The notes beneath the pieces were generated by a model. That model saw only the letters and a program-made list of their open reading frames with translations, made no database searches and was not told the DNA's origin. From the NCBI GenBank assembly GCA_021413965.1, contig JAIOPI010000014.1, positions 62,001-126,000 of the forward strand: DNA of 64,000 nt, in the 5' to 3' direction. The DNA is from Lentisphaerota bacterium (GTDB taxonomy: Bacteria > Verrucomicrobiota > Kiritimatiellia > UBA8416 > JAIOPI01). Below, one piece after another: positions 44,901-54,731 of the stretch. A program made the position numbers and the translations under genes. Within the stretch, counting starts at the first letter, position 1, and each line of letters opens with the position of its first letter.

Positions 44901-47900
44901 TCCTTATCGTCCGCGCCGTCTGGCGCGCCGTGAAGAAGCCGGTGGGCGGCGCACCGCTCCCGGGTACAGCCGTTCCGCCGGCAAGTCCGGCCACCGATGC
45001 TTCAGTCCGAAGAGCCTCCCGTTTCGGCAAGCTGGCGCTGGCGCTGTGCATCGGCGGCGTTGCGTTGCCCGCGGCCCTGCTTGCGTCCGGCCTGATGCTC
45101 CAGACCCCTCGGCTGATGATCGCATTGGTGCCGGTCATCCTGATCGCCTGCCTTTGCGAGCTGGCCGCCATCGTGCTGGGCATCGTGGGTTGGAAGTCGG
45201 GCGCCGGCAAGGCGGCCGTGATCGCGGCGGCGCTGCTGCCGGTGCTGTTCCTGCCGGGGGTCGCGATCGCGGGGTGCGCGACCGCGTTGTATGCGGCGGC
45301 TCATGAGCCGCGCCCGGCCAGAGTGGAAGCGGCGAAGAGCGAGCAGCATCGCGCCACGCCAACGGTGCATGATCCCGCCCCCATTCAGCGCAGCGCGTTC
45401 TCGCAGGCGGCCCACCTTGGCGGCGACGAGCGCTCGGTCTTCGTCGTTCACGACGACGTGGACCTGACTTACGCGCTGTTCTATCCCGGCGATTTCGGCT
45501 CGGCGTCCGACCACACACACAACCCGAAGACGCGGGCATGGAACGAGTCCGGCAGCATCACCCTGAAGAATGGCCGGAAGTTCCTCTACATGCGGCAGCA
45601 GGGTCCGAGCACGTTGAATATATTGCGGCTGAACGGCGAGGAATACGATCTGGAGGAAGGTCGCGTGATCGTGCTGCGCGGCGACGGCACCGCGCAGCAG
45701 TTGAAGCTGTTTCCGCCGCTGGCCGTCGCGCGGGAGCCGGCGGCGCTGGCGAAGCTCGTTGCAGATGCGCAGTCGATGTTCGATCCGCCGCCCCTGACGT
45801 CAGATCTTGCGGCGCCGCCGAAGCTGCAGTTCCTCGCCTGGCAGGATGAGAATCCGACATTCTTCGACTGGAAGGCGTGGCGGCCGGATGGCGAGCGGGC
45901 CAACAGCGAGCAGGAGATATGGGACTTGAATCACCTCCAGCCCACGCGCATCGACATCTCCGCGACTGCGGAAGGACGCGGCACGCGGATCCTGTTCCTG
46001 TGGTTCTCGCATCCCGATATCCGCGCCGGAAGCATGGCCGAAATGACCATGATCGATTCGGCGGGCCGGGCACTGCCGCCCTGCCGTGACGGGACCGGCG
46101 GCTCGATGTACCCGGCGAATGCATCCAAGCAGGAGTCTGGCTGGTTCATCAAGTGGTTCGCCCCGCCGAGGGACACAACCCTGCCGGCGACGATCAATCT
46201 GACGCTGAAGTACAGCCTCGGCGACTGGCATTTCCCCGAAGGCGGGACGGTAACGCGCGACCTGTTTGGCGGCACGATGGAAACCATGTGGGGCATCATT
46301 CCGGGGGCCGGGGAGACGGCAGATGGCAAGGCGTTCGTCACCCTCATGCAGAACCCGGCCCAACGGCGGGATGAGCAGGTGGATTTTGCGGCGATGACCA
46401 CGGACGGCAAGGTGCTCGATCCCTGCGAAAGTAGCACGTCTGGTCCCGAGACGATGCGGCACACTCGTTTCGCATTCGATGTGCGGCTGCCGCAGATCAA
46501 GGAGTTCCGCCTGCGAACCCGGCCGTTCCGCACGGCCGAGTATCGCAATGTGTCGACGCAGAGCACGCCGGTTCAGCAAAAGGCCGACCCGGCGGCCGCC
46601 CCGACCGATCCGCGGCGCTATACGGCCGTGAGGGCCTTTGTCTACCATGCCACCAGCAGGGCCGACGGCTGCGCGGGGGATGCCGCCCCCACCGGCTGCG
46701 TGCGCTGCGGGTATCCCGGCGCGGTCTCGGAGGTGAGCTGGGCCTGGCTGCGCGCGACGCCGCAAGGCGACGTGTACCGCTTCACGCGTGTCTTTCCGCA
46801 TGAGACGCCCGAGGCACAGACGACCGTCAAGGAAGTCACTTACGCCGGCGGGACGCTGGTCGTGTGGGAAGACGCCGTTCAGCGCATCGGACTGGAAAGC
46901 CCCCACCTCCAGTTCCGCCTTGTCGCGGAGGACAACGACAGCACGCCCGCCGACGAGTTCGCCGATCCGAACGACCAGACCGGCGAGAAGAAGCTACGCG
47001 TTCGCCGGGACGTCCTGTTCGATGAGACCGCGGTCGTTCGCACTCAGGTGACCAACACAGATGCCGGAACGGAACTTCGAGTGAAGTTTACCAAGCCCGG
47101 CTGGAAGAGTTTCGCCGAAGTCCTTGCCAGTAACAGTCGAGAACGACTAGCCGTTCTCGTGGATGGCGAGGTTCGCCTGGTACCGGAGGTGAGGGCCACC
47201 TTTATCCACGGAAACGAGGAAATCGGATGGACAATAGACTCATCCGCGGTTGCCGAAGTGATAACGATGGCGCTGACTTCCGCAGCGCGGACGACGGCCG
47301 ATGCACCTCCGGTGGAAGCCCCGATCGCCAACGTTGACTCCCTCGAAAGGGCGGCCGTTGAGAAGGTCGCCCGAAAACTGCTTGCCGCAATGCGTGACAA
47401 GGACGACGCGGCCTTGAAGGCGACGGCGTGCGACTTGATCCCCGGGTGGGGCGACGGCTTGCCGGTGTTTGCCAAGGAGTTGCGCCGAACCTTGGAAGAG
47501 ATGCGAGGCAGTACGGAGGACTTCAATCGCATCGACGAAGTGTATGTCGAAGGCGACTACGCGGCAGTCAAAGCGGCCGGCAACGAGAAGTATCCGATGT
47601 GCTTGATTCTGTTCTTCAGTCACACGCTCGATGGCTGGCGGAACTACTCGCTGCGCAACGCGCCGCTCAACGCCTCGTTGAAGGACTTGCTCGCGACGAA
47701 CAGGGAGAAAGACGTCCATGCGCCGCTGCAAAAGCGGGCGCTGGCACTCGTCGCCATGCTGGCAGGAGGCAAATTCGCTGAAGCCAGAAGCGAATTCGAC
47801 GACGCCATGCGCGCCGCGATGCCGGAAGCGAAGCTCATGGAAGTCTGGAAGCAGTTGGCCGATGCAGGCGGCAAATTCCTTGGCGCGGACTCCGCGACGC

Positions 47901-48565
47901 GCGTGGAAGGCGTGCCGGACTGCATCTGTGTCTATGTTCCATGCCGCTGGGAACGCAACCGCGTGGACTTGAAGGTCGTCTTCAATCTGGCCGGACAGGT
48001 GAGCGGCCTATGGATCACGCCGCCGGAAAGGCCGCCCCACTCCCCGGCGGCTGTGGAGGCACCCGCGGAGCCAGAACAGGCACGGCAGATGAAGATCACG
48101 CAGGGCGATCTGGGCGCGGCGGCGAACGAACTCGAGCGGTTCTACGCGCTGCGCAATGCCGCCCGCACGGCGCTGAAGTCTGGGCAGACGGAAACAGCGC
48201 GCAAGCTCGCCACGGAGTTGGCGGATCTCGCGCCGAAGTACAAGGACGACTGGAACTACGGCAACGCGATCCTGGGCGCGAACCAGGTTCTCGGCCAGAT
48301 TGCGCTGGCGGAGGGCAACATTGAGGAGGCCAAGAAGCGCCTGCTGGCGTCGGCCGATAGCAAGGGCTCGCCGCAGATGAACTCCTTCGGCCCGAACATG
48401 CAACTGGCCAAGGAGCTTCTGGAGAAAGGCGAACGCGATGTCGTCCTGGAGTACTTCAAGCGCTGCGGCGCGTTCTGGACGATGGGAACGGATCGGCTTG
48501 CGTCATGGGCGGAAACGGTGAATCAGGGGCAAATGCCCGATTTCGGGGGCAATCTGGACTACTGA
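41976..48565 (+). CDS. Giant zinc-ribbon Ser/Thr protein kinase, reading frame broken by one base in a C6 run
   Basis: The N-terminus from ATG 41976 reads CKQCGSEM...GLCPRC, a CxxC/CxxC ribbon typical of ECF-linked kinases. The kinase frame (LGRGGMGVVYKA, VALKIL, HRDIKPENIL, DFGLAK) is one base off. Adding one C to the C6 run at 42127-42132 joins them as AAAAPPPAPEEIAP. After the kinase (about 60-315) come several transmembrane helices, two copies of a beta module ending in 'RPF-EYRNV' or 'RPF-EFRNV', a DUF3887-like domain and a terminal TPR-like region; about 2200 residues in total. It probably receives an external signal and phosphorylates partners of sigma factor 2. Confidence 0.75.
42972..42990. 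repeat. GGGTTCAGGG-type repeat inside the kinase gene
   Basis: A direct repeat, CCAGGGTTCAGGGTTCAGG, lies in the linker between the kinase domain and the first transmembrane helix and encodes a RVQGSG peptide. The same repeat type occurs as an inverted repeat at 58581-58643. It is likely a dispersed repeat tolerated in a flexible linker. Confidence 0.55.
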
Positions 48566-48630
48566 TGGATGACCTTGGCAGCCTGTCGGAACATGCAGTT
48601 CTTGCGTAACCTTTGTTGGGAGAAGACAAT

Positions 48631-49068
48631 ATGAAGAGATATGCCTTCATCGGTAGTCTGGCACTGGCCGTTGTGATCTTGAGCGGGTGCGCGAAGAAGG
48701 ACCTTACCCCACGATTCGCCGGCAGAATCGTCTCTCATGTCGATACGTACGGTTCCGGAACCGGAGGTCAGTCTGAGCTGAAGCCGGACGGCTCGATGCG
48801 GAGTGGGTTCAAGTACGGCGACCCAGCCAAGCCTGACTGGACATCGGACATCAAGTGGCGGTTGATTCGTCAGAGGGGCGAGGCGGATCTATATCGGGTT
48901 GAATGGACGTTCACGCTCAGAAACACTGCCGGCAACACAAAGGCAGCCGAGGTCCCTTTTGACGGAAGGAAGTCTGTGCTTGTTTTCAGCAATCAATGGC
49001 AGGTCGTCTCGATTGAACCCGGAATGACAAAGGAAGACTCCCAACAAGCCGCCCGACACGTACGTTGA
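48631..49068 (+). CDS. Small lipoprotein of unknown function
   Basis: I chose the ATG at 48631 because GGGAGA precedes it; an in-frame TTG lies six codons earlier. The 145-residue product has a lipoprotein signal with lipobox LSGC (Cys at about 19). The mature part is polar and beta-rich, with 'VDTYGSGTGGQSELKPDGS' and no known domain. It is the first of a set of small envelope genes. A strong hairpin overlaps its stop. Confidence 0.7.
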   Translation: MKRYAFIGSLALAVVILSGCAKKDLTPRFAGRIVSHVDTYGSGTGGQSELKPDGSMRSGFKYGDPAKPDWTSDIKWRLIRQRGEADLYRVEWTFTLRNTAGNTKAAEVPFDGRKSVLVFSNQWQVVSIEPGMTKEDSQQAARHVR

Positions 49069-49090
49069 ACCCGCGCCGACGCGGGTTCAA
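49065..49090 (+). terminator. Strong stem-loop at the lipoprotein stop codon
   Basis: TTGAACCCGCG (49065-49075) and CGCGGGTTCAA (49080-49090) form an 11-base perfect stem with loop CCGA. A second stem, AACGCC and GGCGTT, follows at about 49089-49111. There is no T-run, so intrinsic termination is uncertain; it may instead stabilise the message end. Confidence 0.5.
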
Positions 49091-49133
49091 CGCCGGTCAG
49101 CGGCGGCGTTGAATAACACGAAAGGAGCAGACG

Positions 49134-49382
49134 ATGGAAGAGACGAACTACAGACCTGTCACGACCCGCAACTGGATGTTGACCATGCTGTTGATGTGCA
49201 TCCCCCTGGTCAACCTCATCCTTCTGTGTGTATGGGCATTCGGCAGCAATACGCCGGTCAGCAAGGCAAATTGGGCCAAGGCCTCATTGATCTGGATGGG
49301 CATCGCCATCGGCGTCTACGGCACGGTGTTCGTGCTTTGCGCCGTGTTGGGTGTGGGTGCCAGACTGCTGTCTGCACACTAG
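49134..49382 (+). CDS. Small two-helix membrane protein
   Basis: This 82-residue protein begins after AAGGAG (eight bases upstream). It has two predicted helices: about 14-35 (WMLTMLLMCIPLVNLILLCVW) and about 50-75 (LIWMGIAIGVYGTVFVLCAV). The N-terminus is probably inside. No domain is recognised. It is followed after 13 bases by another small membrane gene, so the two may act together. Confidence 0.7.
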   Translation: MEETNYRPVTTRNWMLTMLLMCIPLVNLILLCVWAFGSNTPVSKANWAKASLIWMGIAIGVYGTVFVLCAVLGVGARLLSAH

Positions 49383-49395
49383 AAGAACCGAAGAA

Positions 49396-49632
49396 ATGAG
49401 TGCGAGTCTCGTTGCCGTGCCCATGTTCCTGGTGTTTCTCGTGCTCGGCGTTGGTGGAACCATCCTGTGGATCTGGATGATCATCGACTGCGCGACCCGG
49501 GAGAAATCCGAGGGAAACGACAAATTGATCTGGATTCTGATCATCGTGCTGACCCACTGGATCGGCGCGCGGATCTACCTTCTGGTGAGACGGCCGAAGC
49601 GAATCGGCCTGGAACGGGCTGCTGCGAAATGA
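49396..49632 (+). CDS. Small membrane protein, PLDc_N-like
   Basis: I chose the ATG at 49396; upstream open frame lies in the previous gene. The 78-residue product has helix 1 (about 5-29, VPMFLVFLVLGVGGTILWIW), the motif MIIDCATREKSEGNDKLIW and helix 2, ending IGARIYLLVRRPKR. This matches the two-helix PLDc_N (cardiolipin-synthase N-terminal) unit as a stand-alone protein. Function is unknown. Confidence 0.7.
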   Translation: MSASLVAVPMFLVFLVLGVGGTILWIWMIIDCATREKSEGNDKLIWILIIVLTHWIGARIYLLVRRPKRIGLERAAAK

Positions 49633-49653
49633 AGGCGAGCCCTGCCTGCGTAC

Positions 49654-49757
49654 TCTTAGTCGCCTACCCTTAGTCGGATACACTTCGTCCAACTGCTTAG
49701 TCGTTCCCAGACGGTCACTTGCCGACTAGGATGGGCGACTAAGGGTAACCGACTAAG
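49654..49757. repeat. Array of CTTAGTCG octamers facing CGACTAAG octamers
   Basis: Three copies of CTTAGTCG (49654-49661, 49669-49676, 49696-49703) are followed by two exact copies of its complement CGACTAAG (49736-49743, 49750-49757) and one near copy, CGACTAGG (49723-49730). The half-sites can pair to a long imperfect hairpin with arms 49654-49676 and 49733-49757. The array fills most of the 194-base gap 49633-49826 between two small membrane genes. No gene is seen in the gap. Confidence 0.75.
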
Positions 49758-49826
49758 CGTAAGCGACCAGGGGTGGGGGCGACGTGTGGCGATGAAGCGT
49801 AGGACGCACCCAAGGAGAGAGAGTAA

Positions 49827-50216
49827 ATGAACGAAGGCAAACTGCAGACACCGCAACAGGCCGCAACACGCACAACGCTGCGGCGGGCAGGACTTGCCAT
49901 GCTCGCGCTTGGCGGGCTCCTGACGTTGATCGGCATCGGGAGTTTCTTCGCGTCGTTCGGTTCCTTTGGGGCGCCCCGCCTTTTCTGGTGCGCGTTTCTT
50001 GGCATGCCGCTGCTCTTTGTCGGGGGCGCCATGACCCTGTTCGGCTTCATGGGCGCGGTTCAACGCTACGTCGCCGGTGAATCCGCACCCGTCGCGAAGG
50101 ATGTGGTGAACTACATGGGCGAGAACATCCAACCGGGCGTGAAGTCCATCGCCAAGGCCGTGACCGAGGGAGTCAAGGAAGGGTTGAACGGAGAGCAGAA
50201 GAACCAGGGCACGTGA
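49827..50216 (+). CDS. Small two-helix membrane protein
   Basis: This 129-residue protein has a good ribosome site (GGAGAGAG) and two hydrophobic helices at about 28-50 (AMLALGGLLTLIGIGSFFASF) and about 54-80 (LFWCAFLGMPLLFVGGAMTLFGF). The last 45 residues are amphipathic and polar (VKSIAKAVTEGVKEGLNGEQK). It has no recognised domain beyond likeness to zinc-ribbon-less 'GNGNG'-type membrane proteins. It ends the + strand block; the AraC gene is convergent. Confidence 0.65.
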   Translation: MNEGKLQTPQQAATRTTLRRAGLAMLALGGLLTLIGIGSFFASFGSFGAPRLFWCAFLGMPLLFVGGAMTLFGFMGAVQRYVAGESAPVAKDVVNYMGENIQPGVKSIAKAVTEGVKEGLNGEQKNQGT

Positions 50217-50270
50217 AGCGGAAGATGGACGGCGAGCGTCCGGCGAGCCGCGTCCCGTTGCGCTGATGCA

Positions 50271-51131
50271 TCACGCCTGCGGGCGTTGGACCGCGAGGAA
50301 CTTTCGCGGCGAGAGGCTGAAGTGGCGTTTGAAGGCCACGGAGAACGCGAAGGCGTTCTGGTAGCCGCAGCGCTCAGCGACGGCCTGCAGCTTGTGGGTG
50401 CCCTGGCCGAGAAGCTGCGCCGCGTGTTGCATGCGCAGATCGGTCAGGTGCGCCACCGCGGGCATGCCATAGCGCTGGCGGCAGATGCGGTTCAGGTGCT
50501 CGGACGAGTAGCCGGCCAGGCGCGCCAGCTCCGGCAGTCGCCACGGGCGCGCCGGATCCGCCGCCACGGTGCGCCAGAGCAACCGCAGGCGCTCTTCATG
50601 AACGATTGCGGCGCCGCGCCGCTCCTCGTGCAGGATGCGCTGCAACATGACCGCGATGTAGTTCTCCTTCGCCATGCGCGCTTCCATATGCAGGAAGCCG
50701 CCGGCCGCGGCTTCGGCCATCACATCCAGAAACTCGCCGGCCAGGTCCGCCAGGAAGCGTGACGTACGAACGGTGACCCGCTCGCACGGAATCTCCCGGC
50801 CAATGTTGAACCAGATGATCTTCCACCGGCGGCCCCGGACGGTCTCATAGTGATGATTGACGCCCTGCGGGGCGATCAGCAGGTCCCCGGCGCGCAGCGT
50901 GCGGTCGCCCTCGTCGGTGCTGAGCCAGCCCTGCCCCTCCAGCGTGCCGAGGACCACGGACGTGGACGACCGGGGGCGATACATGACGTAGGGACTGCGC
51001 AGCTCGCTGACGCCGGCTGCGCCGACCGCCAGCCCGGTCAGCGGTCCGTCGGGCAGCAGCGGCACGAAGCGTTCCCGGCAGCCGGGGCCAATAATGCCCG
51101 TTTCACGAATGTATTTGCCAGAGTCAAACAT
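50271..51131 (-). CDS. AraC-family transcriptional regulator
   Basis: This 286-residue protein has an N-terminal cupin-like sensing domain (GQGWLSTDEGDRTLRAGDLLIAPQGVNHHYE) and a C-terminal double HTH (about 190-285: WRLPELARLAGYSSEHLNRICRQRYG, LLGQGTHKLQAVAERCGYQNAFAFSVAFKRHF). I chose the ATG at 51131; an in-frame TTG upstream exists, but neither has a clear ribosome site. It is divergent from the GtaA-like gene with 71 bases between, so it probably controls that gene in response to a small ligand. Confidence 0.88.
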   Translation of the reverse strand: MFDSGKYIRETGIIGPGCRERFVPLLPDGPLTGLAVGAAGVSELRSPYVMYRPRSSTSVVLGTLEGQGWLSTDEGDRTLRAGDLLIAPQGVNHHYETVRGRRWKIIWFNIGREIPCERVTVRTSRFLADLAGEFLDVMAEAAAGGFLHMEARMAKENYIAVMLQRILHEERRGAAIVHEERLRLLWRTVAADPARPWRLPELARLAGYSSEHLNRICRQRYGMPAVAHLTDLRMQHAAQLLGQGTHKLQAVAERCGYQNAFAFSVAFKRHFSLSPRKFLAVQRPQA

Positions 51132-51202
51132 GGTATCGATTGGACACTCGGTTAATCTATTGCCTGTTTCAATGCAATCGCAAACCGGCAAGGAGTCTGC
51201 GC

Positions 51203-53239
51203 ATGAGCATCCAGGAGTGTCCGTCCCTTCGTCCCCCCGCGGTGCCGCTGATTGCGTGCGACCCGTACTTCAGTGTGTGGTCGCAGGCCGACCGGCTGAC
51301 CGATGTGGAGACCACCCACTGGACCGGCAAGCCGCACCGGCTGGGGTTGCTCGCGCGGATCGACGGCGCGGTGGTCCGGCTGATGGGGACCGCTCCGGCG
51401 GGTGCGCCCGCGCTGCCGCAGGAATCCGTTTGCGTGCGGCCGACGACCTCCGTGTACGCGTTTCAGGGCCGGGGCGTTTCCGTTCGCGTGGCGTTCATCA
51501 CGCCGGCACTGCCGGATGAGCCGGACGTGCTGGCCTGGCCGGTCACCTACATCGTCACCCGGGTTCAGGCAACCGACAGCCGCGCCCACGGGGTGCAACT
51601 CTACTTCGACGCGGCGGGCGAGCTGACGGTCAACGAGCCGGCGGAGACCGCGGTGGGCGGGGTGACTCCCGTGGCCGGGCTGACAGTAGTCAAGGCCGGG
51701 GCGGTGAAGCAGGCGGTGTTGCAGAAGCGGGGCGACGATATTCGCATCGACTGGGGGTATCTCTATGTCGCGGCGCCGGCGGCCGAGGCGGCCGGATGCG
51801 CCTTCGCGGACCGCGCGGCGCTGCACTTCGCGTTCGCCGAGCAGGGCGCGGCGGGTGTCGGCGGCTGCCCCGCGGCGTCCGGGCCGGCCGGCACGCTGGC
51901 CGCCGCGCTGGCGTTCGACCTGGGGGAGGTGGGCGAGGCCGCGGTCGAGCGCTGCATCGTGGCGGCCTATGACGATTTGTACTCCATCCGTTACCTGGAG
52001 AAGAACCTGCGTCCCTACTGGCGGCGCAACGGTTGGGAGGCCGCCGATCTGCTGACCCACGCCGTGCGCCGCTTCCCGGAACTCCGGCGGCGCTGCGAAG
52101 CCTTTGACGAGGAGCTGTGTGTGGATTTGACTCGCGTGGGCGGGGAGGCTTTTGCGCAGATCGCCGCGCTGGCCTACCGCCAGTGCTTCGCCGCCGGCAA
52201 GTTCGTAGCCGACGCCGCCGGGCGGCTGCTGCAGTTCAGCAAGGAGAACCACTCCAACGGCTGCATGGCCACCTCCGACGTGTTCTACCCGATGGCGCCG
52301 CAATTCCTGCTGTTCGGGCCGACGCTGGTCAAGTCCTTCCTCGTGCCGTTCATGGACTACGCCGCCTCCCCGCAGTGGCGTTTCCCGTTCGCGCCGCACG
52401 ATCTGGGCCAGTATCCGCACGCCAGCGGGCAGATCTACGGCGGCGGCGAAAGGTCGGAGAAGGATCAGATGCCGGTGGAGGAGAGCGGGAACCTGCTGCT
52501 GCTCATCGCGGCCCTGGCGCGGATGGAAGGCCATGCCGACTTCGCCGGCCGCTACTGGCCCCAGCTTGAAGCCTGGGCGGAGTACCTGAAGGCCAAGGGA
52601 TTCGACCCGGAGCACCAGCTCTGCACGGATGACTTTGCGGGACACCTGGCGCACAACGTGAACCTGAGCGCCAAGGCGATCTGCGCGCTGGGCGCCTTCG
52701 CGGTCCTGTGTGAAATGCGCGGGCAGCCGGACAAGGCGCAGGAGTACCGGCGGCTGGCGGAGGACTTCGCACGGCGCTGGGTCAAGGAGGCCGCCGACGG
52801 CGATCACTTCCGCCTGGCGTTCGATCGCCCCGGCACGTGGAGCCAGAAGTACAACCTCGTCTGGGATCGCCTGCTCGGGTTGAATCTCTTCCCTGCCTCC
52901 GTGGCGCGAACCGAGACAGACTACTACCGCAAGGTCCAGAACCCCTACGGTCTGCCGCTGGACGGCCGCCAGGCCTACACGAAGCTCGATTGGATCATCT
53001 GGTCGGCCACCCTCACGGGCGACCGCGCCGATTTCGAAGCCTTGGTGGCGCCGGTACACCGGTTCCTGAACAAAACGCCAGACCGCTCGCCCATGACCGA
53101 CTGGTACTTCACCGACGGCGCCCGCAAGCAGGGTTTTACCGCGCGCCCCGTGGTCGGCGCCGTGTTTCTCCCGCTGCTCTATGACATGGACATCTGGCAG
53201 AAGTACGCCGGCCGGGCCGCCGTGCGGGCCGCCGACTAA
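51203..53239 (+). CDS. GtaA-like glutaminase-family protein (DUF4965/DUF5127/DUF1793)
   Basis: I chose the ATG at 51203 because AAGGAG precedes it. The 678-residue product starts PPAVPLIACDPYFSVWSQAD, then has LQFSKENHSNGCMATSDVFYPM, FPFAPHDLGQYPHA, MPVEESGNLLLL and GFTARPVVGAVFLPLL. This order is typical of the family of fungal glutaminase A and many bacterial six-hairpin proteins. There is no signal peptide, unlike secreted members. In bacteria such proteins sit in glycan loci, so a glycosidase role is as likely as glutamine hydrolysis. It is divergent from the AraC gene. Confidence 0.75.
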   Translation: MSIQECPSLRPPAVPLIACDPYFSVWSQADRLTDVETTHWTGKPHRLGLLARIDGAVVRLMGTAPAGAPALPQESVCVRPTTSVYAFQGRGVSVRVAFITPALPDEPDVLAWPVTYIVTRVQATDSRAHGVQLYFDAAGELTVNEPAETAVGGVTPVAGLTVVKAGAVKQAVLQKRGDDIRIDWGYLYVAAPAAEAAGCAFADRAALHFAFAEQGAAGVGGCPAASGPAGTLAAALAFDLGEVGEAAVERCIVAAYDDLYSIRYLEKNLRPYWRRNGWEAADLLTHAVRRFPELRRRCEAFDEELCVDLTRVGGEAFAQIAALAYRQCFAAGKFVADAAGRLLQFSKENHSNGCMATSDVFYPMAPQFLLFGPTLVKSFLVPFMDYAASPQWRFPFAPHDLGQYPHASGQIYGGGERSEKDQMPVEESGNLLLLIAALARMEGHADFAGRYWPQLEAWAEYLKAKGFDPEHQLCTDDFAGHLAHNVNLSAKAICALGAFAVLCEMRGQPDKAQEYRRLAEDFARRWVKEAADGDHFRLAFDRPGTWSQKYNLVWDRLLGLNLFPASVARTETDYYRKVQNPYGLPLDGRQAYTKLDWIIWSATLTGDRADFEALVAPVHRFLNKTPDRSPMTDWYFTDGARKQGFTARPVVGAVFLPLLYDMDIWQKYAGRAAVRAAD

Positions 53240-53266
53240 ACACAACGTCTGAACTCTCAGCCTTGC

Positions 53267-53294
53267 TGTCATCCTGAGCGACGCGAAGGATCTC
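53267..53294. repeat. Dispersed 'CCTGAGCG-GCGAAGG' type intergenic repeat
   Basis: TGTCATCCTGAGCGACGCGA and the following AGGATCTC match the very widespread repeat known from many genomes, whose reverse frame reads EILR-AQDDS. It lies in the 280-base gap 53240-53519, which holds no gene. Its reverse-complement arm is not clearly present nearby, so this is a single copy. Confidence 0.6.
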
Positions 53295-53519
53295 TGTTAT
53301 GGAAGGAGATTCCTCTCCGCCTCTTGCGCCAGCGGACGTGCGCCGTGGGGGGAGGCAATGCTGTGCGCTGGCCCTGCGGTGGCTGGAGGCGGGGCCCAAG
53401 CGGCGTTAACCGTTCAATGTTTGCCTGAGCGCGCGGCCTGCACCATAGCTGGGCCGCGCGCCAGGTGTTCGGCGTCCAGGTCGGTTGCGTTTCTCGCCGG
53501 GGTTTGGCAGGTTGCCCTC

Positions 53520-54731
53520 ATGCAGGAAGACTTCCGTCTTATCCGGTGGAGTTTGGAAATCACACGGCTCCGCCGGCTGATTCTCGCCGGGGTGCAACTC
53601 GCCTGCATCGGTCTGGTTTCCGCTCACGCTCAGGCCGACGTCCGGCCTGAGCGGTCGGCGGTGGAGCAGGCGCTCGCCAAGGCGGGGACAAACCGTTTCG
53701 CCATGGAGCATCTGCTGCGCCAGACGCCTTCCGACCGGCTAGACGGCACCCGCTGGCTGATCGCACACATGCCAGAGCGCGACCTGAATACCCTCAGCGC
53801 CGACTTTCTTCTGCGTGACGTGGCGCTCGCCTACGAAGCATGGCACGATGCGCCATGGAAAGCGCAGGTCAACGAAGAGACCTTCCGCGACGCCGTGCTT
53901 CCCTATGCCAGCTTGGACGAAACGCGGGAGCCCTGGCGCGAGCGTTTGCGCCCCCTGTGTCTGCCCATCGTGAAGGATGCGACCACGCTACAGGAGGCGG
54001 CCATGGCGCTGAACCGCACGCTCTGGTCGGCGACGGGGGTGACGTACTCAACGCAGCGCAGACAGCCGAACCAGAGCCCGTGGGAAAGTATGCAGACGGG
54101 ACGCGCCTCCTGCTCGGGCCTCAGCATTCTGCTGGTCGATGCCTGTCGCGCGGTCGGGGTTCCGGCGCGCGTCGTGGGCACGCCCCGCTGGTCCAACGGT
54201 AGCGGCAACCACACCTGGGTCGAAGTATGGGATGGCAGGACCTGGCGCTTCACCGGCGCAGGCGAGGCGACCGGCCAGGATCTGGATCAGGGTTGGTTCG
54301 TCAATAATGCGGCGGAAGCCAATCGCGCAAGCCCGCTGAACATGATTTACGCCGTCACCTGGCACGATTCGCCGCTGGCCTTCCCTATGGTGTGGCACCC
54401 CGGCGACCGGTCGGTGCGGGCGCTTGACGTGACCGACCGCTATACGCAGCGGAAGCAGGCGCTTCCCGCGGGCTCCGGCCGCCTGCTGGTGAAGGTGGTG
54501 CAAGGCGGCCAGCGTGTCGCCATGCCGGTGGTGGTCCGCGACGGTGCGGGAAACGAACTGTGCCGCGGGATGAGCAAGGACGAGCGTTTCGACGCGAACG
54601 ACCACCTCAGCCTCGTGGTTCCGATGGGCACCGCGCTGAACGTTCAGGCGGGCGAGGTCAGCCAGTCGTTGACCGTAACGGCCGATGGCGGCCTGATCAC
54701 GCTCACGGTGTTGGCTCGACCATGGATGTGA
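53520..54731 (+). CDS. Exported transglutaminase-like protein
   Basis: I chose the ATG at 53520, which places a signal sequence near residue 20-40 (LILAGVQLACIGLVSAHAQA); the open frame runs 54 codons further upstream but is not protein-like. The 403-residue product has the transglutaminase-like core: Cys198 in GRASCSGLSILLVDACRAVGVPARVV and His231 in NHTWVEVWDGRTW, with the Asp likely in 'WFVNNAAEANRASPL' or the strand before. A beta domain follows (about 315-400). It is probably a protease or amidase of the envelope, not a cross-linker. Confidence 0.75.
   Translation: MQEDFRLIRWSLEITRLRRLILAGVQLACIGLVSAHAQADVRPERSAVEQALAKAGTNRFAMEHLLRQTPSDRLDGTRWLIAHMPERDLNTLSADFLLRDVALAYEAWHDAPWKAQVNEETFRDAVLPYASLDETREPWRERLRPLCLPIVKDATTLQEAAMALNRTLWSATGVTYSTQRRQPNQSPWESMQTGRASCSGLSILLVDACRAVGVPARVVGTPRWSNGSGNHTWVEVWDGRTWRFTGAGEATGQDLDQGWFVNNAAEANRASPLNMIYAVTWHDSPLAFPMVWHPGDRSVRALDVTDRYTQRKQALPAGSGRLLVKVVQGGQRVAMPVVVRDGAGNELCRGMSKDERFDANDHLSLVVPMGTALNVQAGEVSQSLTVTADGGLITLTVLARPWM

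Noticed and set aside
49065..49111. Rho-independent terminator with full confidence
   Set aside because: The stems are strong but no U-run follows, so I list it only as a possible terminator.
49654..49757. CRISPR array
   Set aside because: The repeat units are only eight bases, face each other and have unequal short gaps; no cas genes are near.
51203..53239. Firm assignment as glutaminase
   Set aside because: The family likeness is clear, but most bacterial members are uncharacterised and lie in glycan loci, so the activity is left open.
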